29,908 nucleotides of DNA from Corallochytrium limacisporum. Lineage: Eukaryota > Opisthokonta. The notes beneath the pieces were generated by a model. That model was not told the origin of the DNA. It saw nothing but the letters and a program-made list of their open reading frames with translations, and searched no databases. Positions 8,301 to 17,615 of the stretch are shown here, piece by piece. Location: positions 26,409 to 56,316 of the forward strand of contig PDIP01000120.1 in the NCBI GenBank assembly GCA_002811645.1, written 5' to 3'. Within the stretch, counting starts at the first letter, position 1; each line of letters begins with the position of its first letter. The position numbers were made by a program, and so were the translations under genes.

Positions 8301-10301
8301 GTCGTGAACTCTGGGCATCACCTTGACCAGGAAGTCTGGGGTTGTTGCTATGGCCAGTGAAGCTGCAAAGGCTTGGATCCATCGTAGTAGAGAACGATCC
8401 ACCACAGTCAAAAGGGGAAACTGAATATTTTCGATTGATTCCAGATCCGGGAAATCGCTATGGAACAGAAGGCGACCGGAATCCTCTACGTGCTTCTCTC
8501 CGAGGGAGAGTTCGAATCCACTGCGAATTCTGCAGCCGGCCTCAATGGCCTCCAAAAGCTGATCACAGCCATCGTCCGCTTTGATCACCTTGCGCAGCGC
8601 CTGCAGCAGTGAACTTTGTGAGAAATCTTCCAGATTGATACCTTCTGTGAGACTTTGAACAGAATCACCTTGCTCTGACCATCCTTCGCTATCCAGGGTT
8701 TCGATGTTTCTTGATGACACCAGTGAGGGGGGCCTTATCATGCCTACAATATGCTGAATTCGCGGGCCCGTGAATGCGGAGATGGCTTCTCGAAGTGCCT
8801 TGCCGCTCCTGGTGACTGATGAGCCTACCAAGGAGTGAATACGTGCGGCTAACCTTTTCTCTTGCTGTTCCATGGCCTCCTCTTTAAGGAACTTCAAAGT
8901 TACTTCCACAGACTCGAAGTAGCGCATGAGCAAGTCCTTCGAAACCAGGGCAATATACCCAGCCGGCAACGATGCTACAAACGCAAAGCCATCAAGCAAA
9001 GGTCCAATCACATCCCTGTCAAACTGATTTTCATCCATACTGGCGGGTGCTAAGTCGACCAGATCATCCTTTGCTGCATTTGCCTGCGCCAGCCGGGACA
9101 GCAAAATTGCCTCAATGGATCCGCTCTGGATGTTAAGGACAGTCATACCACTGGCATCCTTCGACGTGACCGCAGCTGTATTCTCAGCTAGAAAGGCCAG
9201 TCTGCGTGAATCATACATGCCCCTGTTAGTCTGTGCAAGCGGCCCAATGGCTTCCTTCAGTGTGTCATCTCCTTGGATCGTGGTAGGATTAAGATCCAAG
9301 GACGGCAGAATGACATTTGCAGTGTCATCAAAGAGGTGTATTGTGGACCCGAGGCGGGTCAATACACGCAGATGTCCACTATCATGCAAACACACCAACA
9401 AATAGCCGTCAGGTGAAAACTTGCAGGTTTTTACCACACCTCCATCTTCTGCATCGTACTCTATGTATGAGGTGGCCGCACTCCTGATGTCACACATTAT
9501 GATGGCTCCACGATCGGCCTCTAGTCCACTTCCCACTACAGCTACCAGACATCCCAGGGGATCCACGGCTACATCATTGAGGTCCCCAAAATCAGCCTGT
9601 AGAATATGGTCCTCTGTCTCTATGCTCCATTTATGGTCTGTCAACGACGCTGCTCTCCATGATATCCGAAGCGAGTCCTCTGCTCTGTGTAAGGTTGTTC
9701 TGGCTGCGAGTAAGATTGGGGACCTGTCAATACCCTTCACATATAGCTCCTTGGCAGCAAAGCAATTGACATCGCTTGTGGCCATTTCAGAAGGCCATAG
9801 AAAGTCCGTGATTTTCACCTCAGTGTTCTCATCAGCCTTGTCTATTAATATACCCTTTGATGCAAGAAAGACAAGGTTCCCGCTATCCGGTTCTCCTTCG
9901 AATACAAACACTTGGTACTCGTTTGCAAGCTGTGCAAGTTCGTCACCGGCACAGGACTTTGAAACACCGGTTATACCTTCTCGGGAGTATGGCATTCGTA
10001 CCACTTGGTGGTCATACGTTATTCCTACGATAAGCCCCCTAAGCACATGGATCAAACTATATGCTGACTGCAGCAAGTGGCCGCCATTGTCCGGTAACTG
10101 TAATGGATTAACCACAATCGTCTTGCCCCTACGTTCAGACAAAGTGCACAGCTCCTGATTTGCGTTCTCAACCACACAGTGTCGATATATGTCCTCAACA
10201 ATACCATGGCAATCTGCGTCTTGAACGAAAGCAATGGAGCCGGAAGCGGCACCTTCCTTTGCGGATATGCGCAACCACTGCCTGTCAACAAGTAGCACCA
10301 T
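5340..10301 (-). CDS. Large beta-propeller plus helical protein, possibly CPLANE1/JBTS17-like
   Basis: About 1653 residues from the first ATG (10301); the frame extends upstream to 10329 and beyond without another ATG before a stop. Residues 1-500 are beta-rich and WD40-like, with a clear repeat-type block around 245-350 (VVKTCKFSPDGYLLVCLHDS, then LRVLTRLG). Residues about 530-1200 are mostly amphipathic helices resembling an alpha-solenoid. The rest is disordered, acidic and proline-rich, with a short heptad-like stretch near SSLQQLRQAFKELKEEQSA. Order and local wording (propeller, a W/LANDWVLGSAIAES helix block, helical repeats, disordered tail) remind me of the ciliary planar-polarity protein CPLANE1, which acts at the transition zone and basal body. 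This is weak similarity by eye, so another WD40-solenoid family is possible. The frame closes at 5340 while a second frame continues at 5371. Confidence 0.7.
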   Translation of the reverse strand: MVLLVDRQWLRISAKEGAASGSIAFVQDADCHGIVEDIYRHCVVENANQELCTLSERRGKTIVVNPLQLPDNGGHLLQSAYSLIHVLRGLIVGITYDHQVVRMPYSREGITGVSKSCAGDELAQLANEYQVFVFEGEPDSGNLVFLASKGILIDKADENTEVKITDFLWPSEMATSDVNCFAAKELYVKGIDRSPILLAARTTLHRAEDSLRISWRAASLTDHKWSIETEDHILQADFGDLNDVAVDPLGCLVAVVGSGLEADRGAIIMCDIRSAATSYIEYDAEDGGVVKTCKFSPDGYLLVCLHDSGHLRVLTRLGSTIHLFDDTANVILPSLDLNPTTIQGDDTLKEAIGPLAQTNRGMYDSRRLAFLAENTAAVTSKDASGMTVLNIQSGSIEAILLSRLAQANAAKDDLVDLAPASMDENQFDRDVIGPLLDGFAFVASLPAGYIALVSKDLLMRYFESVEVTLKFLKEEAMEQQEKRLAARIHSLVGSSVTRSGKALREAISAFTGPRIQHIVGMIRPPSLVSSRNIETLDSEGWSEQGDSVQSLTEGINLEDFSQSSLLQALRKVIKADDGCDQLLEAIEAGCRIRSGFELSLGEKHVEDSGRLLFHSDFPDLESIENIQFPLLTVVDRSLLRWIQAFAASLAIATTPDFLVKVMPRVHDKMFREYLRKLAKKLDASNDRRRSMIERFGGWQRSVSIAMNSALLANDWVLGSAIAESAGAYRSSFVIARTFAKLSPIIGEEHMGFTMAKSAALTLGQKCIADRDVTSLAKLWHLCLLAGMPSVVRSLTRAILYEFRLIMSSLPILPGHSEAHNAGLTSRPLCVVIETAALHSAEAYQTREKRALYWLSLLCEAFRKCDMFHPLLQRLRAHIGHPVDANRAALHDQCIPVYDSNVLQNVGHFDREFRSFVFALHAFYLRFRFADDWRMLMAMKRAEGGVESSDRHRAYERKVVGRLSMLLCYGGLLHPMGFDHIVRQVLEMKNLSAKARDTVKSLFKQAHGVSTKMEFSVSPHTNPTFVIPALQDYLETCPPYLDFITALGTQIDEIPRKTFPTDKTAPIVHWPTVLGATRNSKQLLTSLCKFGLEDETTLKLDGFALANSVYWLRRQQLKETWDPETITSLLCKPKDQVPHPDPTEALLRVQHPRMRHDDDKENKRTIKTAKKISAAEPAEEPREKTVMNVATEVYLREVASSLQQLRQAFKELKEEQSAQHHLLAKSISAISPTETDRSYRIAGVRDTMDQDGRAAEETRSPGLNSRQLRWERRTSADHSGDQSEVNMLKEPTLHYAPIDDIYLMRLHTAHSNEINLEGYRPKQTLSDQGSELQVADLDITADHLRSTLRLLGDYEEELLVPHYDDPEPEECHPAWSTTHNAAHMLMAATAEHQEELQEQLPLEILRKPPSPAAPTCEQLRLFDLPRGPPPMAEQDFLLLLGEPDPRAGRDDFHRDPTPEPVYGPTTHSVNRIIQADIDHNKPLLVDQDLLDGKKGYLAVSDIEYLEEEDLQMGMDLLEHERPVRSPAGGAQMETQADPYQPESGPTNVRDFRYPRPGSPPFPSGECFADTIPRRHAQANFESVEQRHRLWDWEINPYQPPMVLDKVIGTARPVKAKKPRSPEVVQEDFQWSLERRFEDFFREADRVQRGEPRPH

Positions 10302-11443
10302 ATCGGGCACCAATCCTAAGATCTTCAAGTTCCCTTCATTCTCTTCGTGATGATATTACTACAAATCTCGGGTTTGGTTTGGAAACATTCCTTTACCATC
10401 GTCTCACATCGATGTTGTCTGTCAGCAACCGTTTGGCAGCGTACAATCAAGTTGTACCTTTGCAGACTCCGTCCCTACGCAGTGGCTCATTCTGGTCCCC
10501 TCCCTTCGCGCGGTTTTCTCTTGTTCGGGACACCCTCCCCGTTCCCGACCTGCTCGATTATTGATTTGTGAGTTACGGTTCGGCACCCGACATTACGCCG
10601 CTAGTCGTGCTCTTCCTGGTATCCTGCAGGGACTCGCATTCTCTGCCCGTCCCCGTCTACGACTTGCATTCTTGGACAAGTAGTCCGGACGCACCAACGG
10701 TGCCTGTCAGTCACTGTCCACAGTCTAATCCGACGATACTGCAAGTCAGCGAACTCAATATGTGAAACAATTCGGATGCCGGACAGGAGGCGCCGGGTTT
10801 TCACTTGAAACGCCACTCCTGCCAGGACCCGTACTGTCAAGATTAAATTCTTACGCCCGCTCTCGCCAGAACAAATCTCCCTGTGGAAGCACACACCCTT
10901 TTCTGCGAACGACTACCCTGGATCGAAGCAAAGAAAGAAAGATGTTGGTGCTCGACCATTCGGCTGCGGAGTATTCGGAGCACTCATGAGCACACCCTCA
11001 CTGCAGAAGTTGTGCTGAGAGTCCCATTAACTGTGACGACCACACACACCCACAATGTAAATGGATCTGTCAGTGCAGGTATACCCTGCTGACTCACTGA
11101 CTTGTTGTTTCCAAGAGCGCACTCTCTACCGGGGGAACTGGGTATCAGCCTCATATAGTGAATGAACGGGCTGGGCACGGGCGAAACCATCGGTTGAGGA
11201 TTGCCGCCCCACAAAAGAACCAAAGGACATTGGAGGCGGAGCGAACTGGCCTGCTCCTGGGACACGCGGAATCCAAGCGAACACCCCTCCCTCGCTCCCC
11301 AAAATGCGTGTCCTCGGACGATCGACAACGATGAAAAAAAATTCACAGAGTGCGGATCAGCACACACTATGAAGAGACTTGCCGTTCAGTCTGCTGACTC
11401 AACCAACCCCCCTCATTACGGTCCCTAGAGGCCCCGAAAGGGG

Positions 11444-11464
11444 AGGGCCCCGCGGGGGGGGGGG
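11444..11464 (+). repeat. G11 run with CCCCGC flank, copy 1
   Basis: The sequence reads AGGGCCCCGC followed by exactly eleven G (11454-11464), then AGGGGA. A near copy lies 968 bp downstream and a reverse-strand relative at 18126-18136. Short G tracts nearby could let it join a G-quadruplex, but that is inference. Confidence 0.7.
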
Positions 11465-11832
11465 AGGGGACGTTGGGTTGGTGGGGCAGGAGAGTAGCTT
11501 CACTCTTGGATAGAGCGCGGATGGTGTGACCCCAGCCCAGCCGTGGAATGGTCGCATGGCCGTACAAGAGTTTCGCAGAAACACTCCGGTAGACACCGCA
11601 GGGAGTGTGCTGTGCCAGGGCGAATTCGACCTCGGAAGGCTTGGGCCAGCTCCTATGATAAACGTATACGGCTTGCAGAGCAAACTTTCATCAAAGGCGG
11701 TAGGACGAGGAAGCATGTGTTCCGTGGGCGAACAGAGCTCGGGGTCCCTTCCTTATCTGTGTTCGGTGGCCCTTCTGGCACATAAGGGGTGTGCAACATT
11801 CTGTACTCAACAGGAACAGAGTCACCACAGTT

Positions 11833-11858
11833 GGTAGAGCTACCAGGCAACCTGGTAG
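11833..11858 (+). repeat. Nested inverted repeats
   Basis: A perfect 8-bp inverted repeat, CTACCAGG (11840-11847) and CCTGGTAG (11851-11858), flanks the loop CAA. Its left arm can instead pair with GGTAG (11833-11837) to form a smaller hairpin with CTACC (11840-11844), so the two foldings exclude each other. An 8-bp stem is expected by chance a few times in 30 kb, so this is only a description. Confidence 0.5.
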
Positions 11859-12413
11859 TATCACTATTATCGTGTTACCATCGGTCCCGGCCTGACCCTC
11901 GTTGGTGGTCATGAATAAATCTTAGGAAATCCCAGATGGGGCTCACAATTTGTCATGCACGAGCTGCTTGCTGCGATTTGTTCAGTATGGCCTGATTGTG
12001 TAGAAAATTTTGGGCATGACTATCTGCACAAGAGTGAATTTCAAATTCCTTTCCACTCTTCTCCTTTTGTTCGGCGGCAGGTCAAGGACTGAAGTCTCTC
12101 CTGTCAAATATGTGGTTTCCTCTGAAACTTTACCGTACACTGTGCACCAATCTGACTGAGATGGACGAATGGACAATACCCGGTTCATCGCAAGCAGCCT
12201 GTAACCCAAGAGAATTTAAAGTGTGGAGTCAAGTGCTGGAATCGTATGAGGTAGACCTGCCTATCCCCAGTGTGCTCTGTCTGGTTTCCCCTCCAATTGG
12301 GCGGCGCAAGAGGAACAAACCCGGGATTGGGAAGAAAAAGAGGGCGTGGAAGAGCAGCGGGGATTACCTACAGTATGCGTATGCAAAACTCAACCCACCT
12401 CTACAAAGGAGAG

Positions 12414-12432
12414 AGGGCCCCGGGGGGGGGGG
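12414..12432 (+). repeat. G11 run with CCCC flank, copy 2
   Basis: The sequence reads AGGGCCCC followed by exactly eleven G (12422-12432), then AAGAGGAGG. The AGGGCCCC prefix is shared with copy 1 in the same intergenic interval. It lies about 430 bp upstream of the MCTP-like start codon. Confidence 0.7.
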
Positions 12433-12727
12433 AAGAGGAGGATCCGAATTGGCTTAATTGCTTGCTTTGCACACGGTGGAAGTCCTCTGCTCCCATTGCC
12501 GTACTGGATGAATTGTGCTGACTTCTCTGCGGGCCTTCCCAATCTATATTCTGTGGTCTGTTGGTACCATCAGAGCCGGGCGAAGGAGGGGGATTCCGCC
12601 CACTTGGACCGACAGATCGCGGGCGACGATGGAAACAACACCGGTCTAGTCTGTCACTTGCGAAGACTCGGCGTACCTCCGCAATGTGCTGAGCTATGCC
12701 CTCGGCCAACGGTCAAGGGAAATTTGG

Positions 12728-12750
12728 GAACACTATGATGTATAGTGTTC
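12728..12750 (+). repeat. 9-bp inverted repeat upstream of the MCTP-like gene
   Basis: GAACACTAT (12728-12736) and ATAGTGTTC (12742-12750) are perfectly complementary around a 5-base loop. It ends 109 bp before the ATG at 12860. It could be a dimeric protein-binding site or a hairpin in the 5' UTR. A stem of this length could also occur by chance. Confidence 0.45.
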
Positions 12751-12859
12751 AAATCGATATTGGCTAGTTGAGGCGTCTAACTTGAGATGGTGTAACGTAT
12801 GTACAATTAGAGAACCCCGCCGTATTTTCTCAAGTCAATATCAGGAAGCTGGCTTCAAG

Positions 12860-15800
12860 ATGGCGAAAGAGAATGGTAAGAACAACCGAGGCTTCTTTTC
12901 GAAGCTCGGTAAGAGACGGTCTCGTGACCAGGTGACAGTGGAGAGTCCAAGATCGACGGCAGAGTCAAGGGGGACCCTAGGAGCGACGCCAATGACTCCC
13001 ACAGGAGCGGAAGTACACGTCGACGAAGACAACATTCATTCCAGTGTTTTCGCCAGCGAGTCACAGATCCACGATATACTGCAGCAAGACGGAGAATACG
13101 CAGGGGCTGCTGTGAGTGACAATGGCTCTACCTTCGAAGAAGACCGAGTGCAAAGAGAGGTGGACCCTGATGAAACAGTAGGCACCAATCCAACCATAGA
13201 CCTGACTTCACCTGACGAATTAGAGGCACCCGTGAGAACCCCATCCCCAACTTCAGTTAAGCGAAATGGCAGGGGAAGGTCAGACACCGGTCGACGGTCA
13301 CCTAGAGGCCATAATAAGAAGGTTAGGCCCCCAGTCGTCGGCATTTTGCAACTGTACGTGGGTGATGGGTTTGACCTGGTCGCTGCAGACGCAAACGGAT
13401 ACTCTGACCCCTTCTGCAAGATTAAATTCCAGGATCAGAAAAAGTACACGCAGGTGAAGAAGATGACCTTAGCTCCACAGTGGAGTGAGAATTTCTTCTT
13501 CAATGTCTACGAAGGTGAGAGTACTACTGTTCACATTACAGTGTATGATAAGGACAGGGTCGGTCGCGATTTTCTCGGCGAATGCAGCTTTGATGCAGAG
13601 TCTGGTGACAAAGCTATCAGCAGTACGTTGATTCTTGAAAATATAACTAAGGGAAGAATCACCGTGAAGAGCTACATTCACCGAGAAAATGAGTATATCC
13701 AGAAGTTTGGGCCCCTGGTCGAAAGCGGCATTACTGACAAAGAGGCCAAGGCTGCAGCCTCCACCACGGATTTCAAGGCATGGCTTACTGTGGATATCAT
13801 TCGCGGAGTGGACTTGGCAGCTCGCGATAAGAGTGGCAAGAGTGATCCCTACGTAAAAATCAAGGCCGGGCCATACAATGCTCGAACGAAATTTATTCCT
13901 GCCAATCTAGATCCTGTGTGGCAAGAGCGGCTCCATTTGCCTGTAATTTTGGTCAGTAATCCGCTCTACCTGCAAGTTGTTGACTATGATGTTACGGGAA
14001 ATCATGATAATATGGGTCATGCCATGATCCTGGTCCGCAAGCTACGACCAGGAACAACATATCACATGCGAGTTCCTCTTCTCAATGTGGAAAGGGGATT
14101 GTTGGAGTTCACTGTGACGTTAAACGGCGACCTTAACGTCGCTGGTGGACTTGAACAAGACATAAACCAGATCCACAAACTCGTAGATATGTGTGGAAAG
14201 GGGGTAACTGTGTCGCAGGCGATACGGCGGGACGACAAAGGCCGGGTTCGTCGTGCGATGGATGCAACCGGATCGTCCATGACTGGTAATTTTGCTGGAC
14301 AACAGAGCTCTCTTGCATTATCTGTGGATGACACAGAAGTACGGCTTGAGCCACAGCCTTTGGCGAAACAGGATACACTCGCGGACTTGAAGCCACTAAG
14401 CCAAGATGACGATGTTATTGAATGGCCTGATCCGGAACCTGCAACAGAAACAATTCTTGGTTCTGGAAGCCATGAAGCTTCCACGGTGCCGCCAACGCTT
14501 TCAGACGATGAGGATGAACAAAAGACACCTCTGGTTATTACCGGCCTGGGTGAGGCTTTCACAAAGGAGGTTGAGATGGCTAGAACTCCAGAGCAAATCG
14601 CCAAGATTCGCTACAGAGAAGCTCACGCTCCGTTGCTTTCCAAGAAGAGATTCCAACGCCTCACCACCATGAGCCGGCCCATGGGAATGCTACGCACCAG
14701 GATCCTCGGCTTTCAGGTTCCCGCGCGGTTTCAAGCAAAAGCTTTTGTATCGGTCGACCTGGGCAAGGCACATCGTCGCACAAGTGAATACGGAAAGCGC
14801 CCGGCTGGAGGTGGTTGGAATGAAACTCTGTTTATACCAATGACGGATCTGTATGACGTCTTCCACCTTCGAGTGATGTGGCATGATTTGCAGAAGACCA
14901 CGCAGGGACACCACACACACCTTATTGGTCAACTTAAGATTCCTGTAAATTTGCTGGCGAATGGTGTACGCAAGTTTGTTCTCAAGGATGAGACTATGAT
15001 GAAGACTTTGCCTGACATGTCAATTACGATTCGTGTCCAGAAGGATCTTGATGACTTGGCCGGCTTTACACGATCAATGGTACCAAAATCTCCTCCATTG
15101 ATGGACAAGCCAGATCGGTTCAAGTTGGCGCTTTTGAAACGCAACACGGCCAGGGTTTCCTCTGTGATCAACGGCTTCAAGGACACGTGGGCGGCTGTGA
15201 AGGATCTCTGGGCGTGGAAAGATCACCGGAGATCAATCATCTCTCTAGCCCTCTTTGAGTTTTTCTTCTTGTTCTTTAGGATGTGGTTTGTTCCTGCAGC
15301 AATGGTGATTTTCATGGCTTACACGGGCAAGCAAATTCTAATGACCAAGAATACTTGCCAGATCCAGTGTTGCATGGAGTCACTCCGAGCCCGGCAGAGT
15401 GTCGTGGACGTGGACACGCAGGACTCTCTGGACAGTGCTTCACAAGATGAGTCTACTACGGAAGACCCCGGAGATTTCAGGAGCGAAGACAGTGAATCAA
15501 CACCTACTATAACCGAATCGACCACAAAGGTTATGACCATCAGTAAGTTCTCCAAGAACGCCAAAAAGTTTGGCAACAATGTTAATGTAGGCAAGCAGAT
15601 TTCAACAAGATTGCAGAAAATGGAATCTGTTTTGTATCGGATGCAGACTCTTATGGACCAACTTGCAGGTTTCTGCGAACGCATCAAGAACATCGTACTG
15701 TTCACAAATCGTGAACTGTCCCTGCACTTCATGCTATGGCTGTCCATTGCGACCATTGTGCTCATGTTCATCCCACTCAACTACCTGATTGCTCTCTGGG

Positions 15801-16258
15801 GTGCGAACAAATGGACCAAGTACTGGAGAAAGAGAAGGAAGGATGGAACTCATGTCCTAAAGTCAAGTCCAAATCGTTTGCTGCACTTCATTATGCGGTC
15901 GATGACAGATATTGAGGTGGTTCAGTTCGCGAAGGAACTTGATCAGACGATGCCGGCTCCGCCCGGTTTGGGAATCGGACTCGCCAAAGTCAGAGAGGAT
16001 GATGAATTGGAACTGCCTGGCCTTGAAGTGGAGGAGGTACCTCTTGAAGAGGGAAAATGGGCATCGCAAGAAAGCATGCGGAGCAATACGTCCACTTCAA
16101 GCAAACCTGCCCGTGGTAATCTCTTCCATCGTATCCATCAAAGACATCAACAGAAGCGTCAAGACCAGGAGGTAAAGAAGAATGCTTCGAAAGAAGCAAA
16201 GCGTCTCAGTGCTGAAATGAACTCACTTGAGGCTCCCAAGACCGTCAAGGCTGAATAA
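12860..16258 (+). CDS. MCTP-like protein with C2 domains and two membrane segments
   Basis: About 1132 residues. The frame opens at 12782 with a TTG; the first ATG (12860, context TCAAGATGG) is taken as the start. After a disordered, charged N terminus there are two well-formed C2 domains at about 159-274 and 305-422. Both keep the acidic calcium-loop residues (AADANGYSDPF and YDKDRVGRD; ARDKSGKSDPY and DYDVTGNHD), so calcium-dependent phospholipid binding is expected. A third, degenerate C2-like region lies near 609-724. Two hydrophobic segments (about 794-820 and 955-980) flank an acidic Ser/Thr loop. The blocks GFCERIKNIVLFTNRELS and MFIPLNYLIALWGANKWTK closely resemble the C terminus of MCTP proteins, which anchor in the ER and tether it to the plasma membrane. 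The C-terminal tail is unusually long, basic and Ser-rich. Confidence 0.85.
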   Translation: MAKENGKNNRGFFSKLGKRRSRDQVTVESPRSTAESRGTLGATPMTPTGAEVHVDEDNIHSSVFASESQIHDILQQDGEYAGAAVSDNGSTFEEDRVQREVDPDETVGTNPTIDLTSPDELEAPVRTPSPTSVKRNGRGRSDTGRRSPRGHNKKVRPPVVGILQLYVGDGFDLVAADANGYSDPFCKIKFQDQKKYTQVKKMTLAPQWSENFFFNVYEGESTTVHITVYDKDRVGRDFLGECSFDAESGDKAISSTLILENITKGRITVKSYIHRENEYIQKFGPLVESGITDKEAKAAASTTDFKAWLTVDIIRGVDLAARDKSGKSDPYVKIKAGPYNARTKFIPANLDPVWQERLHLPVILVSNPLYLQVVDYDVTGNHDNMGHAMILVRKLRPGTTYHMRVPLLNVERGLLEFTVTLNGDLNVAGGLEQDINQIHKLVDMCGKGVTVSQAIRRDDKGRVRRAMDATGSSMTGNFAGQQSSLALSVDDTEVRLEPQPLAKQDTLADLKPLSQDDDVIEWPDPEPATETILGSGSHEASTVPPTLSDDEDEQKTPLVITGLGEAFTKEVEMARTPEQIAKIRYREAHAPLLSKKRFQRLTTMSRPMGMLRTRILGFQVPARFQAKAFVSVDLGKAHRRTSEYGKRPAGGGWNETLFIPMTDLYDVFHLRVMWHDLQKTTQGHHTHLIGQLKIPVNLLANGVRKFVLKDETMMKTLPDMSITIRVQKDLDDLAGFTRSMVPKSPPLMDKPDRFKLALLKRNTARVSSVINGFKDTWAAVKDLWAWKDHRRSIISLALFEFFFLFFRMWFVPAAMVIFMAYTGKQILMTKNTCQIQCCMESLRARQSVVDVDTQDSLDSASQDESTTEDPGDFRSEDSESTPTITESTTKVMTISKFSKNAKKFGNNVNVGKQISTRLQKMESVLYRMQTLMDQLAGFCERIKNIVLFTNRELSLHFMLWLSIATIVLMFIPLNYLIALWGANKWTKYWRKRRKDGTHVLKSSPNRLLHFIMRSMTDIEVVQFAKELDQTMPAPPGLGIGLAKVREDDELELPGLEVEEVPLEEGKWASQESMRSNTSTSSKPARGNLFHRIHQRHQQKRQDQEVKKNASKEAKRLSAEMNSLEAPKTVKAE

Positions 16259-16343
16259 ACCAACTCGGCAGATTCAATAGTTATGCTCGTAGTGTTTTGT
16301 TTCTTGTTTCATGAGAAAAGAGTGATTTTGCGCCTTTATGCCC

Positions 16344-17615
16344 TTAGCCGAGGCCATAAATGTAGTCGCCCAGCTCCCTGCGCGCCTCCGGCGAAAGCTG
16401 TGCAATAATATTCTTCAGTTTACGGACGTCGTGTGATTCAATAAAGGTTGAGAAATAGACATAGACGAACGTGGCCATCAGGAATTGACAGTCAAACCGA
16501 TCGGTCACACCACCGTGTCCTGGAATCAATGTACCGAAGTCCTTCACCTGGAAGGCACGCTTAAACCCGGATGCAAAGAAACCACCAAAAGGTGCAATGA
16601 TGGATGCAAACAAAGCAAATATGAAGGCGTGGATCTGCGCAGGCATCAGGGTCACGGTTTTCATACCACCAGCAACTACTTGCAGGTCCTCAGGTATGTG
16701 ATACTCCTGCCAGTGGAACTGCTCAGGTGGGTTGCATCCGTAGTCCCGCATCACGAAGGGTTCAAGGCTCAGTTCTTTCTCGGGGCAAGTGAAAAATTCG
16801 TATTGTCCGAGGAAAGTTGAAAGCATGACGCTGAAAATCAGAGTAAGGAAAAATGCACCTACAAATCCCTCTACTGTCTTTTTGGGAGACAACTTCCACA
16901 GCTGTGTACGCCCGAAGAAGAACCCACAGAAGTATGCTGTCACGTCATTGCAAATGACCAGGAATGCCGGAGTAATGAACCAAAAGAGTCCCGCAAAGAT
17001 ATTGTAAACGACAAATGTGGCTTGCACACAGATCAGCAGCACAAACAAATGTGTCCATGCAAACTGCTGGAACTGTTTCTTGAGGCTCCACTTCTCCAGA
17101 CTGGCCACAAACCACACAAAGCCAGCCATGTACAGGCACATTGAAACGAATCTGTGGTGCGAAATCAGCCATCTAAACAATTCACTAGTCCGTTTAGAGT
17201 CAGTCAGCTGTGCAGCAAAGTTTCGCAGCAAACTCTCACCGTACAAAAAGTAGTTGGCGGTCAAGACGAAATACCAGTTCAATGACCGGTACCAGGCCAT
17301 TCGATCATCTGCACTCTGTTTGAAGCCAATGCTGATGATTTCCTGGTAACAGATCATGACCAAAATGATAACCAAAATACTCAAATACAGTGGTCCAAGA
17401 GCAACAAGGACACCAAGGGCTCCTGTCATAGCAAATGACAGCCCAGCACGGACTGCCATATTCTTCCATTTCGAGCTACCGGTCTGCTCTACCAAAAGTT
17501 TGTTCTTGTCATCATCTGCCTGAACCTTTTCGGGTGTACCCTTGCCGTTTGCAGCACCTGCGCCCTTTCCGGCGCGACGAGTTGGTGCCATGGTTCCTGA
17601 TTGTCCGTTTTCCAT
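16344..17615 (-). CDS. Phosphatidate cytidylyltransferase (CDP-diacylglycerol synthase)
   Basis: A 423-residue integral membrane enzyme converting phosphatidate and CTP to CDP-diacylglycerol and pyrophosphate, the precursor for phosphatidylinositol and other phospholipids, normally in the ER. The frame opens at 17633 with GTG; the first ATG, 17615, is taken as the start. The family signature is intact at about 349-375: SGFKRAFQVKD, then PGHGGVTDRFD. Upstream blocks CNDVTAYFCGFFFGRTQL and SPKKTVEGFVGAF are also typical of eukaryotic CDS1/CDS2. At least six hydrophobic segments are visible. The first ~50 residues are hydrophilic with a basic Arg/Lys/Gly stretch. The stop lies 85 bp from the stop of the convergent MCTP-like gene. 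Two convergent membrane genes linked to ER lipid biology may be coincidence. Confidence 0.95.
   Translation of the reverse strand: MENGQSGTMAPTRRAGKGAGAANGKGTPEKVQADDDKNKLLVEQTGSSKWKNMAVRAGLSFAMTGALGVLVALGPLYLSILVIILVMICYQEIISIGFKQSADDRMAWYRSLNWYFVLTANYFLYGESLLRNFAAQLTDSKRTSELFRWLISHHRFVSMCLYMAGFVWFVASLEKWSLKKQFQQFAWTHLFVLLICVQATFVVYNIFAGLFWFITPAFLVICNDVTAYFCGFFFGRTQLWKLSPKKTVEGFVGAFFLTLIFSVMLSTFLGQYEFFTCPEKELSLEPFVMRDYGCNPPEQFHWQEYHIPEDLQVVAGGMKTVTLMPAQIHAFIFALFASIIAPFGGFFASGFKRAFQVKDFGTLIPGHGGVTDRFDCQFLMATFVYVYFSTFIESHDVRKLKNIIAQLSPEARRELGDYIYGLG

Larger units (their letters stand above)
10302..12859. other. 2.5 kb divergent intergenic region
   Basis: This separates the large minus-strand gene from the MCTP-like plus-strand gene, so both promoters should lie inside. 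No frame longer than about 134 codons occurs, and none looks like protein. It holds two G11 runs in similar contexts (11454-11464 and 12422-12432), a nested hairpin near 11840 and a 9-bp hairpin near 12737. It is the longest gene-free stretch in a window that is otherwise densely coded. A non-coding RNA or a small spliced gene could be present, but I see no positive evidence. Confidence 0.6.

Noticed and set aside
9421-10158. 245-codon plus-strand frame opposite the large propeller gene
   Set aside because: It is a shadow of the minus-strand gene: its composition is Ser/Pro-rich and shows no domain.
11820-11890. tRNA gene suggested by CAGTTGGTAGAGC, which resembles a D-arm/box A
   Set aside because: The 5' D-stem does not pair, the 7-base loop of the following hairpin lacks U33, and no T-arm with a TTCRANN-like loop follows at the right distance.
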